In this document: positions 43,889 to 51,912 of the stretch, piece by piece | How the letters are laid out: each line of letters starts with the position of its first letter | Numbering within the stretch: position 1 is the first letter of the stretch | Origin: Couchioplanes caeruleus | GTDB lineage: Bacteria; Actinomycetota; Actinomycetes; Mycobacteriales; Micromonosporaceae | Direction of reading: 5' to 3' | DNA length: 64,000 nucleotides | Assembly: GCF_023499255.1 (NCBI RefSeq) | Contig: NZ_CP092183.1 | Location: forward strand, 69,501 to 133,500 | Program-made: the position numbers and the translations under genes | The notes under the pieces: generated by a model | Seen by the model: only the letters and a program-made list of their open reading frames with translations | The model's database searches: none | Told to the model about the DNA's origin: nothing

Positions 43889-44883
43889 CTGTACTGACCC
43901 GTGAGGTTAGGGACGCGGTTGGCGGGTGGTAAGCCGCCGAGTGCGGTGTGTCCGCGGTCGTGATTGTAAAAGTGGATCCAGCCGGGCAGGGCTTGGCGGC
44001 GTTCGGTCTCGCTGGTGTAGACGCGGGCGTAGGCCCATTCCTCGAGCATGGTGCGGTTGTAGCGTTCGACTTTGCCGTTGGTCTGAGGCCGGTAGGGCCG
44101 GGTGCGTTTGTGGGTGATCCCGGCCTGGGTGAGGGTGTCGCGCCACAGGTGTGAGCGGTAGCAGGCGCCGTTGTCGGTCAGCACGCGTTTGACGGTGATG
44201 CCGGCTGCGGTGAAGAACGCGTGGGCGCGTAGCCAGAAGCCGGTTGCTGTTTCGCGGGTCTCGTCGGCAAGGATTTCGGTGTAGGCGAGCCGGGAGTGGT
44301 CGTCGACGGCGTTGTGCAGGTACTGGTAGCCCAGGTTCGGGCGGTTGGTCAGCTTGCGGGGCCGTTGCGGGTCTCGGTGCGCCGAGCGGCGGCGTTGTCC
44401 AGCGGCGCGGCCGAGCATCTTGTGGCCGCCGCCGTCGGGGATGTTGCCCAGCTTCTTGATGTCGACGTGGACCAGCTCGCCCGGTGCGTGATGTTCGTAG
44501 CGGCGCACCACCCGGCCGGTGGCCCGGTCGAGGTGACTCAGGCGAGCCAGCCGGTAGCGGGTCAGGACCCGGTGAACGGTGGCCGGGTTCAGGTCGAGAA
44601 GGTAGGCGATCCGGGCCGGGCCCCAGCGGCGCAGAACCCGGATCTTGATGATCCGGCGTTCGGTGCGCGTCGGCGTCCGGGCCGGGCTGTGGTGCGGGCG
44701 TGACGAGCGGTCGGTCATGCCCGCGAGGCCGTCGGCGCGGTAGCGGTCGGCCCAGCGTTTCGCCGTTGTCGCGCTGACTTGGAAGCGTTCCGCGGCCCGG
44801 CGCAGCGGCCAGCCATCATCGACCACGCAGCGGGCCAGGCGCAGCCGACCGGTCTCGGACAACGGTGCATTACGGTGTGGCAT
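43885..44883 (-). CDS. IS481-family transposase
   Basis: A 332-residue DDE transposase. The N-terminal helix-turn-helix (about residues 10-50) is followed by an rve-type catalytic domain, with VHVDIKKLG (first D), VLTDNGACY (second D) and NGKVERYNRTMLEEWAY (last E). ATG 44883 has GGAAGG upstream; an in-frame ATG 14 codons earlier is less likely. Its last sense codon straddles the end of the element, and the TAG stop lies in the flanking CCTAGC duplication. The protein is therefore terminated by the target site, a known habit of this family. Confidence 0.95.
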   Translation of the reverse strand: MPHRNAPLSETGRLRLARCVVDDGWPLRRAAERFQVSATTAKRWADRYRADGLAGMTDRSSRPHHSPARTPTRTERRIIKIRVLRRWGPARIAYLLDLNPATVHRVLTRYRLARLSHLDRATGRVVRRYEHHAPGELVHVDIKKLGNIPDGGGHKMLGRAAGQRRRSAHRDPQRPRKLTNRPNLGYQYLHNAVDDHSRLAYTEILADETRETATGFWLRAHAFFTAAGITVKRVLTDNGACYRSHLWRDTLTQAGITHKRTRPYRPQTNGKVERYNRTMLEEWAYARVYTSETERRQALPGWIHFYNHDRGHTALGGLPPANRVPNLTGQYS

Positions 44884-44987
44884 GAGGGCCTTCCACGGTT
44901 CGGGGTAGGACGTCGCAATCCACACCGAACCCGAAGGCCCTCACCTATTACAAGATCTCCACGTCACTAACGTCCGTGGTCAGTACA
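43890..44987. mobile_element. IS481-family insertion sequence (1,098 bp)
   Basis: Terminal inverted repeats start with a perfect TGTACTGACC on both ends and stay similar over about 29 bp. A 6-bp target duplication, CCTAGC, is at 43884-43889 and 44988-44993; NCTAGN is the usual IS481 target. One intact transposase gene is present, so the copy looks recent and possibly active. Confidence 0.95.
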
Positions 44988-44988
44988 C

Positions 44989-46116
44989 CTAGCTGCCGGC
45001 CGCGCCGACTTCCCAGCTCGGCATGGGTACGACCGGCCCGCCGTCGGATCCGGCGTACTCCAGCAGCACCAGGGCGATGTCGTCCTCGAGCCGGCCGTGC
45101 ACCCAGTCGACCAGGGCCGTCTCCAGCGAGGCCAGGCCGTCGCCGACCGTGCCGTGCCCGAGCAGCCGCCACGCGCGATCGGTGGTCGGGAAGAACTCGC
45201 CGTCGCGGCGGGCCTCGCCCAGCCCGTCGGTGAAGAGCAGCAGCCGGTCGCCCGGCTCCAGCCGTTCGACGCGGGGCCGGGCGACCGGCATGAAGCCCAG
45301 CGGGGGCGCCGGCGCCGGCGGGTCCAGGGCGATCACCTGACCGCGGCGCAGCAGCAGCGGGGCCGGGTGTCCACAGTTGACGATCGTCAGCGTGCCGCCG
45401 CGCTCCTCCACCAGGGCGGCGGTCACGAAGTCCTCGTCGCCCACGCTGCGGGCCACCGCCCGGTCCAGGTCCGCGACGATCGCGCGCAGGTCGGACCGCT
45501 CGTACGCTACGTGCCGGTACGAGCCGAGGACGATGCTGGCCAGGCGTACGGCGTCGAGGCCCTTGCCGCGCACGTCGCCGATGATGATGCGGACCCCGTA
45601 CGGGGTGTCCAGGGCCTCGTAGAGGTCTCCACCGATGTCCGCGGCGGCCGACGCGGAGATGTAGCGGCCGGCCACCGCGAGCGAACCGACCTGCGGGCCC
45701 AGCGGGCGCAGCACGGCCTGCTGGGCCACCGCGGCGAGCCGCAGCAGCTCGGCGATCCGGTGCGCCTGGCGCTGGCGGATCGTGGCCACGGTGGCGGCGA
45801 TGCCGGTGGCGAGCACGATGCCCAGAACGTTGATCATGTCGACCGAGCCGAACGTGCCGTCCGCGGTCGCGAAGGCCGTCCCCGCGCCGGCCGCGACGGC
45901 GCCCACGGCCAGCACCGTCGGCCAGTAGGCGAAGACCGCGGCGAGGAACGGCACGGCGGCGAAGAGCCCGACGTAATTGGCCTGCTTGCCGTCCGACAAC
46001 TCCAGCCCGGCGACGGCGGTGAGCAGCACGAGGGCCGCGCCGAGACCGGCGCGGGAACCAGGACTGAGCGGGCCGCGGCCCGACGGCGACTTAGGCATGA
46101 GTACGCCGAACAGCAT
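44989..46116 (-). CDS. Membrane SpoIIE/PP2C-type serine phosphatase
   Basis: A 375-residue protein. Four to five transmembrane helices occupy about 25-130. A linker helix leads to a SpoIIE-type PP2C domain (about 155-360) with ADIGGDLYEA (metal-binding GD), IIGDVRGKGLDA and LFTDGLGEAR. Such proteins dephosphorylate anti-sigma antagonists in stress signalling. The target is unknown because no anti-sigma gene is adjacent. The TAG stop lies inside the right IS target duplication and is intact. Confidence 0.9.
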   Translation of the reverse strand: MLFGVLMPKSPSGRGPLSPGSRAGLGAALVLLTAVAGLELSDGKQANYVGLFAAVPFLAAVFAYWPTVLAVGAVAAGAGTAFATADGTFGSVDMINVLGIVLATGIAATVATIRQRQAHRIAELLRLAAVAQQAVLRPLGPQVGSLAVAGRYISASAAADIGGDLYEALDTPYGVRIIIGDVRGKGLDAVRLASIVLGSYRHVAYERSDLRAIVADLDRAVARSVGDEDFVTAALVEERGGTLTIVNCGHPAPLLLRRGQVIALDPPAPAPPLGFMPVARPRVERLEPGDRLLLFTDGLGEARRDGEFFPTTDRAWRLLGHGTVGDGLASLETALVDWVHGRLEDDIALVLLEYAGSDGGPVVPMPSWEVGAAGS

Positions 46117-46217
46117 GCCTGATGGAGGCCTGTGGCTGCATCAACTTGGCCCCTAATCCGATCGCGTTCTGCCCACTCGGTGGCGCAGGGCCGGGACGCC
46201 GGTGACACGATGTCGAC

Positions 46218-46766
46218 GTGCCGTCAGATCTGCGTGACCTGCTGCGGAGCGAGTTCCGCTGGACCGAGCCGGAGCCGGGCAGCGGGCTGCTCGTCAGCGA
46301 CCGCTCGGGATGGTGGCGCGACTCACGGATCCTCGACGACCTCGGGCCCGCCCTGGCGGCACTCTTCCCGGACGCCGCCGCCACGGTCGTCGTCTCGCCG
46401 GAGGTCACCGGGTTCCTCGTCGGGCCGCTGGTGGCCCGGGCCCTCGGGGCGGGGTTCGTGGAGGCGTACCGGATGGGTGCCCGCCGCCCGATCGCCGAGC
46501 CGATGACCTGGGCCGACGTCCCGGCCGACCACCGCGGCGACGCGCAGCGCCTGGGCGTACGCACCCGCTTGATCGGTACGGCCGACCGGGTCCTCGTGGT
46601 GGACGACTGGGCGGTGACCGGCGCTCAGGCCCGCGGCCTGTACGCCCTCATCGCCGAGCTCGGCGCGACCGTGGCCGGCACGGCGGTGATCGTGAACGAG
46701 TGCCCGCCCACGGTCGCGGCCGAACTGGACATCCGGGGGCTGCTCACCGGGACCGATCTGAGCTGA
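46218..46766 (+). CDS. Phosphoribosyltransferase-like protein
   Basis: A 182-residue protein with the PRPP-binding motif VLVVDDWAVTGAQA near 131-144 and an overall type-I PRTase fold. The motif has D-D and T-G as in adenine/orotate-type enzymes, but a Trp follows the DD. The base substrate is unknown. The start is GTG 46218. It is divergent from the phosphatase gene at 44989. Confidence 0.78.
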   Translation: MPSDLRDLLRSEFRWTEPEPGSGLLVSDRSGWWRDSRILDDLGPALAALFPDAAATVVVSPEVTGFLVGPLVARALGAGFVEAYRMGARRPIAEPMTWADVPADHRGDAQRLGVRTRLIGTADRVLVVDDWAVTGAQARGLYALIAELGATVAGTAVIVNECPPTVAAELDIRGLLTGTDLS

Positions 46767-46832
46767 GTACCCGGGCCCACCTAGGTAGCGCTACTCAGGA
46801 GGCCGGCGCGGAGCGTCACAAGGATGGTCCGC

Positions 46833-47141
46833 ATGACCAGATTCCTCTTCGGCAACTGGGTGACGCGGATCTATCTGTTCGCCGTCGCGACCAGCGCGGT
46901 GATCCTGCTCGGCGGCAACCTCGCCACCGGCGACCACGAGCCGTCCGCCGCGGCCGCCTACCTGATCGGGCTCACCGCGCCGGTCTCGGTGATCTTCGCC
47001 CCGGTCTTCCTGCTCGGCGACGGCTGGCTCGCGATCGCGATGCTGTGGCTGAGCGTGGCGGCCGGGGTCCTGCTGAACACCCTGCTCATCAACATGATCG
47101 TCGGGCAGGCGGGCCGGCTGCGCCCGCACCGCGTCCGATGA
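46833..47141 (+). CDS. SCO4225-like small membrane protein
   Basis: A 102-residue protein with three hydrophobic helices (about 12-30, 41-60 and 64-90), resembling the Streptomyces SCO4225 family of unknown function. ATG 46833 has AAGGA 8 nt upstream. Confidence 0.7.
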   Translation: MTRFLFGNWVTRIYLFAVATSAVILLGGNLATGDHEPSAAAAYLIGLTAPVSVIFAPVFLLGDGWLAIAMLWLSVAAGVLLNTLLINMIVGQAGRLRPHRVR

Positions 47142-47213
47142 GGACAGACAGCGTCACACCCCTGCCCTAGAGTCAGTGCCACCAGATCGGCACTCTTGGA
47201 TACGGGGACACGC

Positions 47214-48101
47214 ATGACCAAGCATGTACGCCGCTCAACCCTGCTCGCGTTCGCGTCCGTCGCGGCCGTCGCGGGCACCCTCCTGGCTCCCGCAGCCGCC
47301 CAGGCCCAGCCTGTGAGCTCCGGCTCCTTCACCCTCTCCGGCGACCCGGGGGACTACATCTCCCAGGGCCGCGACTGGAGCTACAGCACCGAGGCCGGCG
47401 ACCGGCTCTCGGTGAACGGTTCGGCCGACGGCCGCGTCGTCAGCCTCAGCATCGACGGCGCCAACGGCGACTGGTGGTACGCCGACTTCTCGGCGCCCGC
47501 CGGCGAGAAGCTCGAGCCGGGCACCTACACCGGCGCCACCCGATACCCGTTCAACGACGACGGACCCGGCCTCGACATCTCGGGCGAGGGCCGCGGCTGC
47601 AACCAGCTGACCGGCACCTTCACCGTCACGGAGGCCACGTTCGGCCCGCAGGGCTACGTCGAGGACTTCGACGCCACGTACGAGCAGCACTGCGAGGGCG
47701 GCACGCCGGCGGCCCGTGGCCGCGTCCAGGTGCACAACGCGCCCGCGCCGGAGCAGCTCGCCGTCTCGCTGAACACGTCCACCGAAGGCACCTTCGACCG
47801 GCTGAACGGCAACGCCACGGTGCACGGCACGGTGACCTGCACGGCCGACGTGCCCGTCCACGTCAACGGCGACATCACGCAGGTCAAGCGCAAGACCATC
47901 ATTCGGGGTACGTTCGCCGCCACGGTCGACTGCGTCGCGGGCGCGGAGGTGCCCTGGTCCGCCACGGCCGAGCCGAACGGCACCACCCCGTTCCAGCTGG
48001 GCCGCGCCGAGGTGAACACCACGGCGAGCGCCACCGACCCGGTGTACGGCAACTCCGTCACCGACAAGGAGACCGTGACGGTCGTCCTGACGCGCGCCTG
48101 A
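47214..48101 (+). CDS. Secreted protein of unknown function
   Basis: A 295-residue protein with a Sec-type signal peptide (RRSTLLAFASVAAVAGTLLA, cleavage probably after AQA near 32). The mature part is beta-rich with two likely disulphide pairs (Cys near 127, 160, 213 and 239) and no transmembrane anchor. No enzyme motif is recognised. It starts at ATG 47214 and is preceded by a 72-nt gap. Confidence 0.8.
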   Translation: MTKHVRRSTLLAFASVAAVAGTLLAPAAAQAQPVSSGSFTLSGDPGDYISQGRDWSYSTEAGDRLSVNGSADGRVVSLSIDGANGDWWYADFSAPAGEKLEPGTYTGATRYPFNDDGPGLDISGEGRGCNQLTGTFTVTEATFGPQGYVEDFDATYEQHCEGGTPAARGRVQVHNAPAPEQLAVSLNTSTEGTFDRLNGNATVHGTVTCTADVPVHVNGDITQVKRKTIIRGTFAATVDCVAGAEVPWSATAEPNGTTPFQLGRAEVNTTASATDPVYGNSVTDKETVTVVLTRA

Positions 48102-48144
48102 GCGGATGACGGCGGCCCCGGCCGGCACCGCGCCGCCGGGGCCG

Positions 48145-48432
48145 TCAGGCCTTGCTCGTCCAGGTGGCCAGCACGCCGCGGCTGGGCTTCCACCCGGTCG
48201 CCTTGTACTCGGCGAGGCCGCGCTGCACGTACGGGTCCTGCGCGATCAGCTCCTGCGCCTCCTGCTCGGAGTCCACATCGAACAGGATCACGCCGCCCAC
48301 CGGGGGCTCCTGCCGCCCGGCGGAGACCACCAGCCCCCGCTCCTCCAGGCCGGCGATGAACGCCAGGTGATCCTCACGGGCCTTGTCCACCTCGTCGAGC
48401 GGCGCGAGGTAGGTCGAGATCATCAGATACAC
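48145..48432 (-). CDS. YciI-like protein
   Basis: A 95-residue dimeric alpha/beta-barrel (YCII) family member, with the conserved HLAFIAGLEERGLVVSAGR region and DPYVQRGLAEY. Relatives include chlorohydrolase-type and stress-linked proteins, but activity cannot be assigned. GTG 48432 has GAGAGGAA upstream. Confidence 0.85.
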   Translation of the reverse strand: MYLMISTYLAPLDEVDKAREDHLAFIAGLEERGLVVSAGRQEPPVGGVILFDVDSEQEAQELIAQDPYVQRGLAEYKATGWKPSRGVLATWTSKA

Positions 48433-48482
48433 GTGGTGTTCCTCTCAGGCGGGAAGCTCGCGGCAATCGTACGATCCGAAGA

Positions 48483-49343
48483 ATGAACGAGATGGGGCGC
48501 TTCGGACTGTGGATCAGCGGACGGCACTGGCCGGCCGACCCGGCGGCCGTCGCGGAGGCGGCGGCGGAGATCGAAGCCCTCGGGTACGGGTCGATCTGGA
48601 TCGGCGGCAGCCCGGCGGATGACCTGGCGCTGCCCGAAGCGGTCCTCGCGGCGACCACCCGTCTCGTCGTCGGCACCAGCATCGTCGACATCTGGCGCAG
48701 CGACCCCAAAGCCTTGTCGGCGAGCACCGCGCGCCTGCGTTCGGCCTTCCCGGGCCGGTTCTACCTCGGCCTCGGCATGGGACACGCGCCGGCGGTGGAG
48801 GCGACGGGCCAGCAATACGTACGCCCGCTGAGCAAGCTCCGCGCGTTCCTCGCCGACCTGGTCGACGTACCCGTCGAGGAACGCCTGCTGGCGGCGCTGG
48901 GCCCGAAGGCGCTGGAGCTGGCCTCGACGTCGGCGGCGGGCGCCCTGCCGTATCTCGTGCCGGCGGCCCACACCGCCGACGCCCGCCGGATCCTCGGCCC
49001 GGGCAAGCTCCTCATCCCGGAGCAGAAGATCTTCCTCGGCAGCGACCCGGCGACCGCCCACACGGTGGGCCGCCGCGGCACGGCCATGTACCTCGGCCTG
49101 CCCAACTACACCACCAACCTGCGCCGGTACGGCCTGACCGACGACGACTTCGCCGGCGAAGGCAGCGACCGCTGGGTGAACACGCTCGTCGCGTGGGGCG
49201 ATGAAGAGATGGTGCGGGCCCGCGTGGAGGAACACTTCACGGCTGGGGCCGACCATGTGGCGCTGCAGGTGCTGTCGGCCGACCCGACGCCGCAGCTACC
49301 GATGCCGGAGATCCGGGCGACCGCGCGGGTGTTCCTGGCCTGA
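48483..49343 (+). CDS. Luciferase-like F420-dependent oxidoreductase
   Basis: A 286-residue TIM-barrel of the luciferase-like monooxygenase family, of the TIGR03620 type. It opens with FGLWISGRHW; the conserved LVVGTSIVDIWRSDP lies near 60-74 and FYLGLGMGH near 95-103. Actinobacterial members usually use coenzyme F420; the substrate is unknown. It is divergent from the YciI-like gene. Confidence 0.88.
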   Translation: MNEMGRFGLWISGRHWPADPAAVAEAAAEIEALGYGSIWIGGSPADDLALPEAVLAATTRLVVGTSIVDIWRSDPKALSASTARLRSAFPGRFYLGLGMGHAPAVEATGQQYVRPLSKLRAFLADLVDVPVEERLLAALGPKALELASTSAAGALPYLVPAAHTADARRILGPGKLLIPEQKIFLGSDPATAHTVGRRGTAMYLGLPNYTTNLRRYGLTDDDFAGEGSDRWVNTLVAWGDEEMVRARVEEHFTAGADHVALQVLSADPTPQLPMPEIRATARVFLA

Positions 49344-49396
49344 CCCGCCCGGCCTCTTTCCTGGCCGGTCCACGGCCTTGGTCGCGTCGCCTTCTC

Positions 49397-49975
49397 TCAG
49401 GCAGTCGGCCAGGTGCGGAAGTTGTGCGAGCTGCGGCTGGGCGTCGGCCCGCGCTGGCCCTGGTAGCGGGACCCGTAGACCGCCGAACCGTACGGGTGCT
49501 CGGCCGGGCTGGACAGCCGGAAGATGCACAGCTGGCCGATCTTCATACCGGGCCACAGCTTGATCGGCAGGTTGGCCACGTTGGACAGCTCCAACGTCAC
49601 GTGCCCCGAGAACCCGGGATCGATGAAGCCCGCGGTCGAGTGGGTCAGCAGGCCCAGCCGGCCCAGGCTGCTCTTGCCCTCCAGGCGGCCGGCCAACTGG
49701 TCGCCCAGCGTGATCACCTCGAGCGTCGAGGCGAGCACGAACTCGCCCGGGTGCAGCACGAACGCCTCGCCGTCGGCCACCTCGACCTGGGCGGTGAGGT
49801 CGTCCTGTCGCTCGGCCGGGTCGATGTGGGTGTACAGGTGGTTGTTGAACACCCGGAAGAAGCGGTCCAGCCGCACGTCGATGCTGGACGGCTGCATCAG
49901 CTCCGGCTCGAACGGCTCGAGCGCGAGGTTGGCCGACTTGATCTCGGAGACCAGGTCACGGTCGGAGAGCAGCAT
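49397..49975 (-). CDS. dcd: dCTP deaminase
   Basis: A 192-residue trimeric enzyme converting dCTP to dUTP, or directly to dUMP if bifunctional, as in mycobacteria. Motifs: [10 protein letters not shown] near 28-37, [12 protein letters not shown] near 99-110 (catalytic Ser/Arg region), and TAGFIDPGF near 114-122. The sequence alone does not decide between Dcd and bifunctional DCD/DUT activity. It starts at ATG 49975. Confidence 0.95.
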   Translation of the reverse strand: MLLSDRDLVSEIKSANLALEPFEPELMQPSSIDVRLDRFFRVFNNHLYTHIDPAERQDDLTAQVEVADGEAFVLHPGEFVLASTLEVITLGDQLAGRLEGKSSLGRLGLLTHSTAGFIDPGFSGHVTLELSNVANLPIKLWPGMKIGQLCIFRLSSPAEHPYGSAVYGSRYQGQRGPTPSRSSHNFRTWPTA

Positions 49976-50029
49976 CGGGACACCATACCGATCACGACAT
50001 CCCAGCTCACCACCTGGTCACCTCAGCCG

Positions 50030-50280
50030 CGAACCTGCGCGCCGCCTTCCTGACCCGCCCCGCGCGCCTCCTCCTCTGCCGCCCTTCCGACTCCCCGCCT
50101 CCCCTGCTGGGCCGCCCTTCGTGCTCCCCGCTCTCCCTCGTCTCCGCATTCCCTCCTCTCCGCTCTCCCTCCTTCCCGCTTTCGCTCCTTCCCGGACGCG
50201 CGCGCCCTCCTCCGCGCGCCCTCCTCCGCGCCCTCCTCCGTGTCTTGCCTCCGGCCCTTCACCCGCACTGCGTGGTTGCC
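50030..50280. other. Pyrimidine-rich gene-free tract
   Basis: Within the roughly 400-bp gap between dcd and the gene at 50380, about 230 bp of the plus strand are dominated by C/T runs such as CTCCTCCTC and CCCTCCTCCGCG. No gene is supported: the reverse frame gives Arg/Gly-rich junk. Confidence 0.7.
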
Positions 50281-50379
50281 GCGACACCCACCGTGACCAG
50301 GCGTTCCACCCGTCACCCGATCCGTGCTTTCTGGCGCGTCGAGTGGCCCTCTCGTACATATGTTCGATATGATGTTGCC

Positions 50380-51045
50380 ATGGCTTCCTGGTCCGAATTC
50401 ACCGCCGCCGAGCCCGACCTGGCCGCGGCCGTCCGCGCACTGCTCCAGCAGTACGGCCCTGGCATGGGCTACCTCGCCACCGTGCGCGCCGACGGCGGCC
50501 CGCGCGTGCACCCGGTCTCGCCGGTGATCACCGACAAGGGCCTCTACTGCTTCGTGGTCGACTCGGCCAAGCGCCGCGACCTCGAACGCGACGGGCGCTA
50601 CGCCCTCCATTCCTACCCACCCGAGGAAAGCGACGACGAGGCGTACGTGACCGGTCGCGCCCACCTCGTCACCGACCAAGCGGTCGTGGCCGAGCTCGCG
50701 GACGCCCTGCGCGCCTCGCCCCGAGTCGACTGGCGCCTCTTCGAGTTCAGCATCGAAACCGCCATGCTCCGCCGCCACGGCCCGGCGGGCGCTCTCCCGC
50801 TGGCGATGAGCCTCCGCTACCCACCCATCACCCTCAAGTGGCGCGACCCGGCGCTCGGCTTATCCACCCCCGCCTCGGCCACCGCACCCCTCCGCGAGTC
50901 CTCGGCCACGGTCACCCTCACCACCCCGACCCGCGACCGCCCGACACCCCACCCGCCCCTGCCCCCCATTCCCGACCTCAACCCCCGTAGCGCCCCCCTC
51001 GGCATCCGCCTCCAAGACCTAGCCACGGCCACCACCAGTTCGTAG
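50380..51045 (+). CDS. Pyridoxamine 5'-phosphate oxidase-like (FMN/F420-binding) protein
   Basis: A 221-residue protein. The N-terminal split-barrel flavin-binding domain (about residues 1-150) has GYLATVRADGGPRVHPVSPV near 30-49. A proline-rich disordered tail follows (about 150-221). Family members bind FMN, F420 or haem; the substrate is unknown. ATG 50380 lies only about 10 nt after an AT-rich palindromic promoter-like region (ACATATGTTCGATATG), so the mRNA may be leaderless or regulated there. Confidence 0.82.
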   Translation: MASWSEFTAAEPDLAAAVRALLQQYGPGMGYLATVRADGGPRVHPVSPVITDKGLYCFVVDSAKRRDLERDGRYALHSYPPEESDDEAYVTGRAHLVTDQAVVAELADALRASPRVDWRLFEFSIETAMLRRHGPAGALPLAMSLRYPPITLKWRDPALGLSTPASATAPLRESSATVTLTTPTRDRPTPHPPLPPIPDLNPRSAPLGIRLQDLATATTSS

Positions 51046-51238
51046 GCGCCGGCCGGACACCGCCACCTGCGTACGCGGGGCGCTGCCAGGCCTGGAGGGA
51101 GCTGGGCCGCGCCACGTCCGCCGGCGCCTACTTCACGAAAACACCCCACCGCCCCGCACTCGAGCGACCGCGCCCGGCCGCCCAAGTGCGGGGCGGCCCC
51201 GCCACAACGCCCGTCGATCGGGTACAGTGAGGCCGCTC

Positions 51239-51312
51239 GCGGGTGTAGTTCAATGGCAGAACATCAGCTTCCCAAGCTGACAGTGCGGGTTCGATTCCCG
51301 TCACCCGCTCCA
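51239..51312 (+). tRNA. tRNA-Gly (anticodon CCC)
   Basis: A complete cloverleaf: acceptor GCGGGTG/CACCCGC, D-arm GTTC...GAAC, anticodon stem TCAGC/GCTGA around TTCCCAA (anticodon CCC, reading GGG), and a T-arm with TTCGATT. CCA is encoded. A TACAGT -10 lies about 10 nt upstream. Its 3' half is the attachment site of island 2, and its natural terminator now lies at 62551. Confidence 0.96.
51269..51312. repeat. Left 44-bp direct repeat (attL) in tRNA-Gly
   Basis: The 44 bases from TTCCCAAGCTG to the CCA end are perfectly repeated at 62504-62547. This is the usual footprint of tyrosine-integrase insertion into a tRNA 3' end; the tRNA gene itself is kept intact. Confidence 0.93.
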
Positions 51313-51912
51313 AAGTTCTCCCTGCTCAGGCCGCATTTTGACGGGCTTATCTATCGTTACTGATCGATCTCTGACGACCGTTTGTTGGGGAACGAGCCGC
51401 GAAGGCTGCTCGAAACCCGGCGCAATCTCGGCCAACGGCCGTGCACAAACGGCCTGGTATTCGGGCAAGGCGGGCGCGATCAGAAGGCAACAAGTGGCAC
51501 TGTCAGATCGGAAATCTGACGCTACTGCGGTGGCGTCCGTTCTGGGCGGTTCCGCTCAAGTGCCGCATCTCGGCTTCTCCGTGCCTCCATCGCCCGCGCG
51601 GCGGTCGCCCTACGGGGATCACCCCCGCGCGCCACAAGGCGGGCCGGGCACCGGGCGCCGGTCACCGGGGTAGGACAGCGCGGCGAGGCTCCCGGTCGAG
51701 GCATCGAGTTCCGGCCCGATGCTGTCCTACGTGGAGATTCGCCCTCATCGACCAACGCCCCCTGCCGACCAGAGCCGACCTGCAAGATCACGTTCGAAAA
51801 TTCTCACTGGCATAAGACCGACGCCTGGCGCGGAGCGGGCTCGGACGCGGGCGTGCGTACGATTGGCGGCGACGACAAGCGGCATTCGGCCGCCAAAGGG
51901 AGGCTGAAGACG
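51313..51912. other. 600-bp left island end without a gene
   Basis: Contains TTGTTGGGGAAC (51382-51393), shared with the right end of the island (62377-62388), and a 10-bp inverted repeat, GTAGGACAGC/GCTGTCCTAC (51670-51679 and 51721-51730). No frame has convincing coding features. Confidence 0.6.

Noticed and set aside
50018..50359. 113-codon minus-strand frame in the pyrimidine-rich tract
   Set aside because: Composition is Arg/Gly/Glu-only, as expected from a polypurine strand; no ribosome site.
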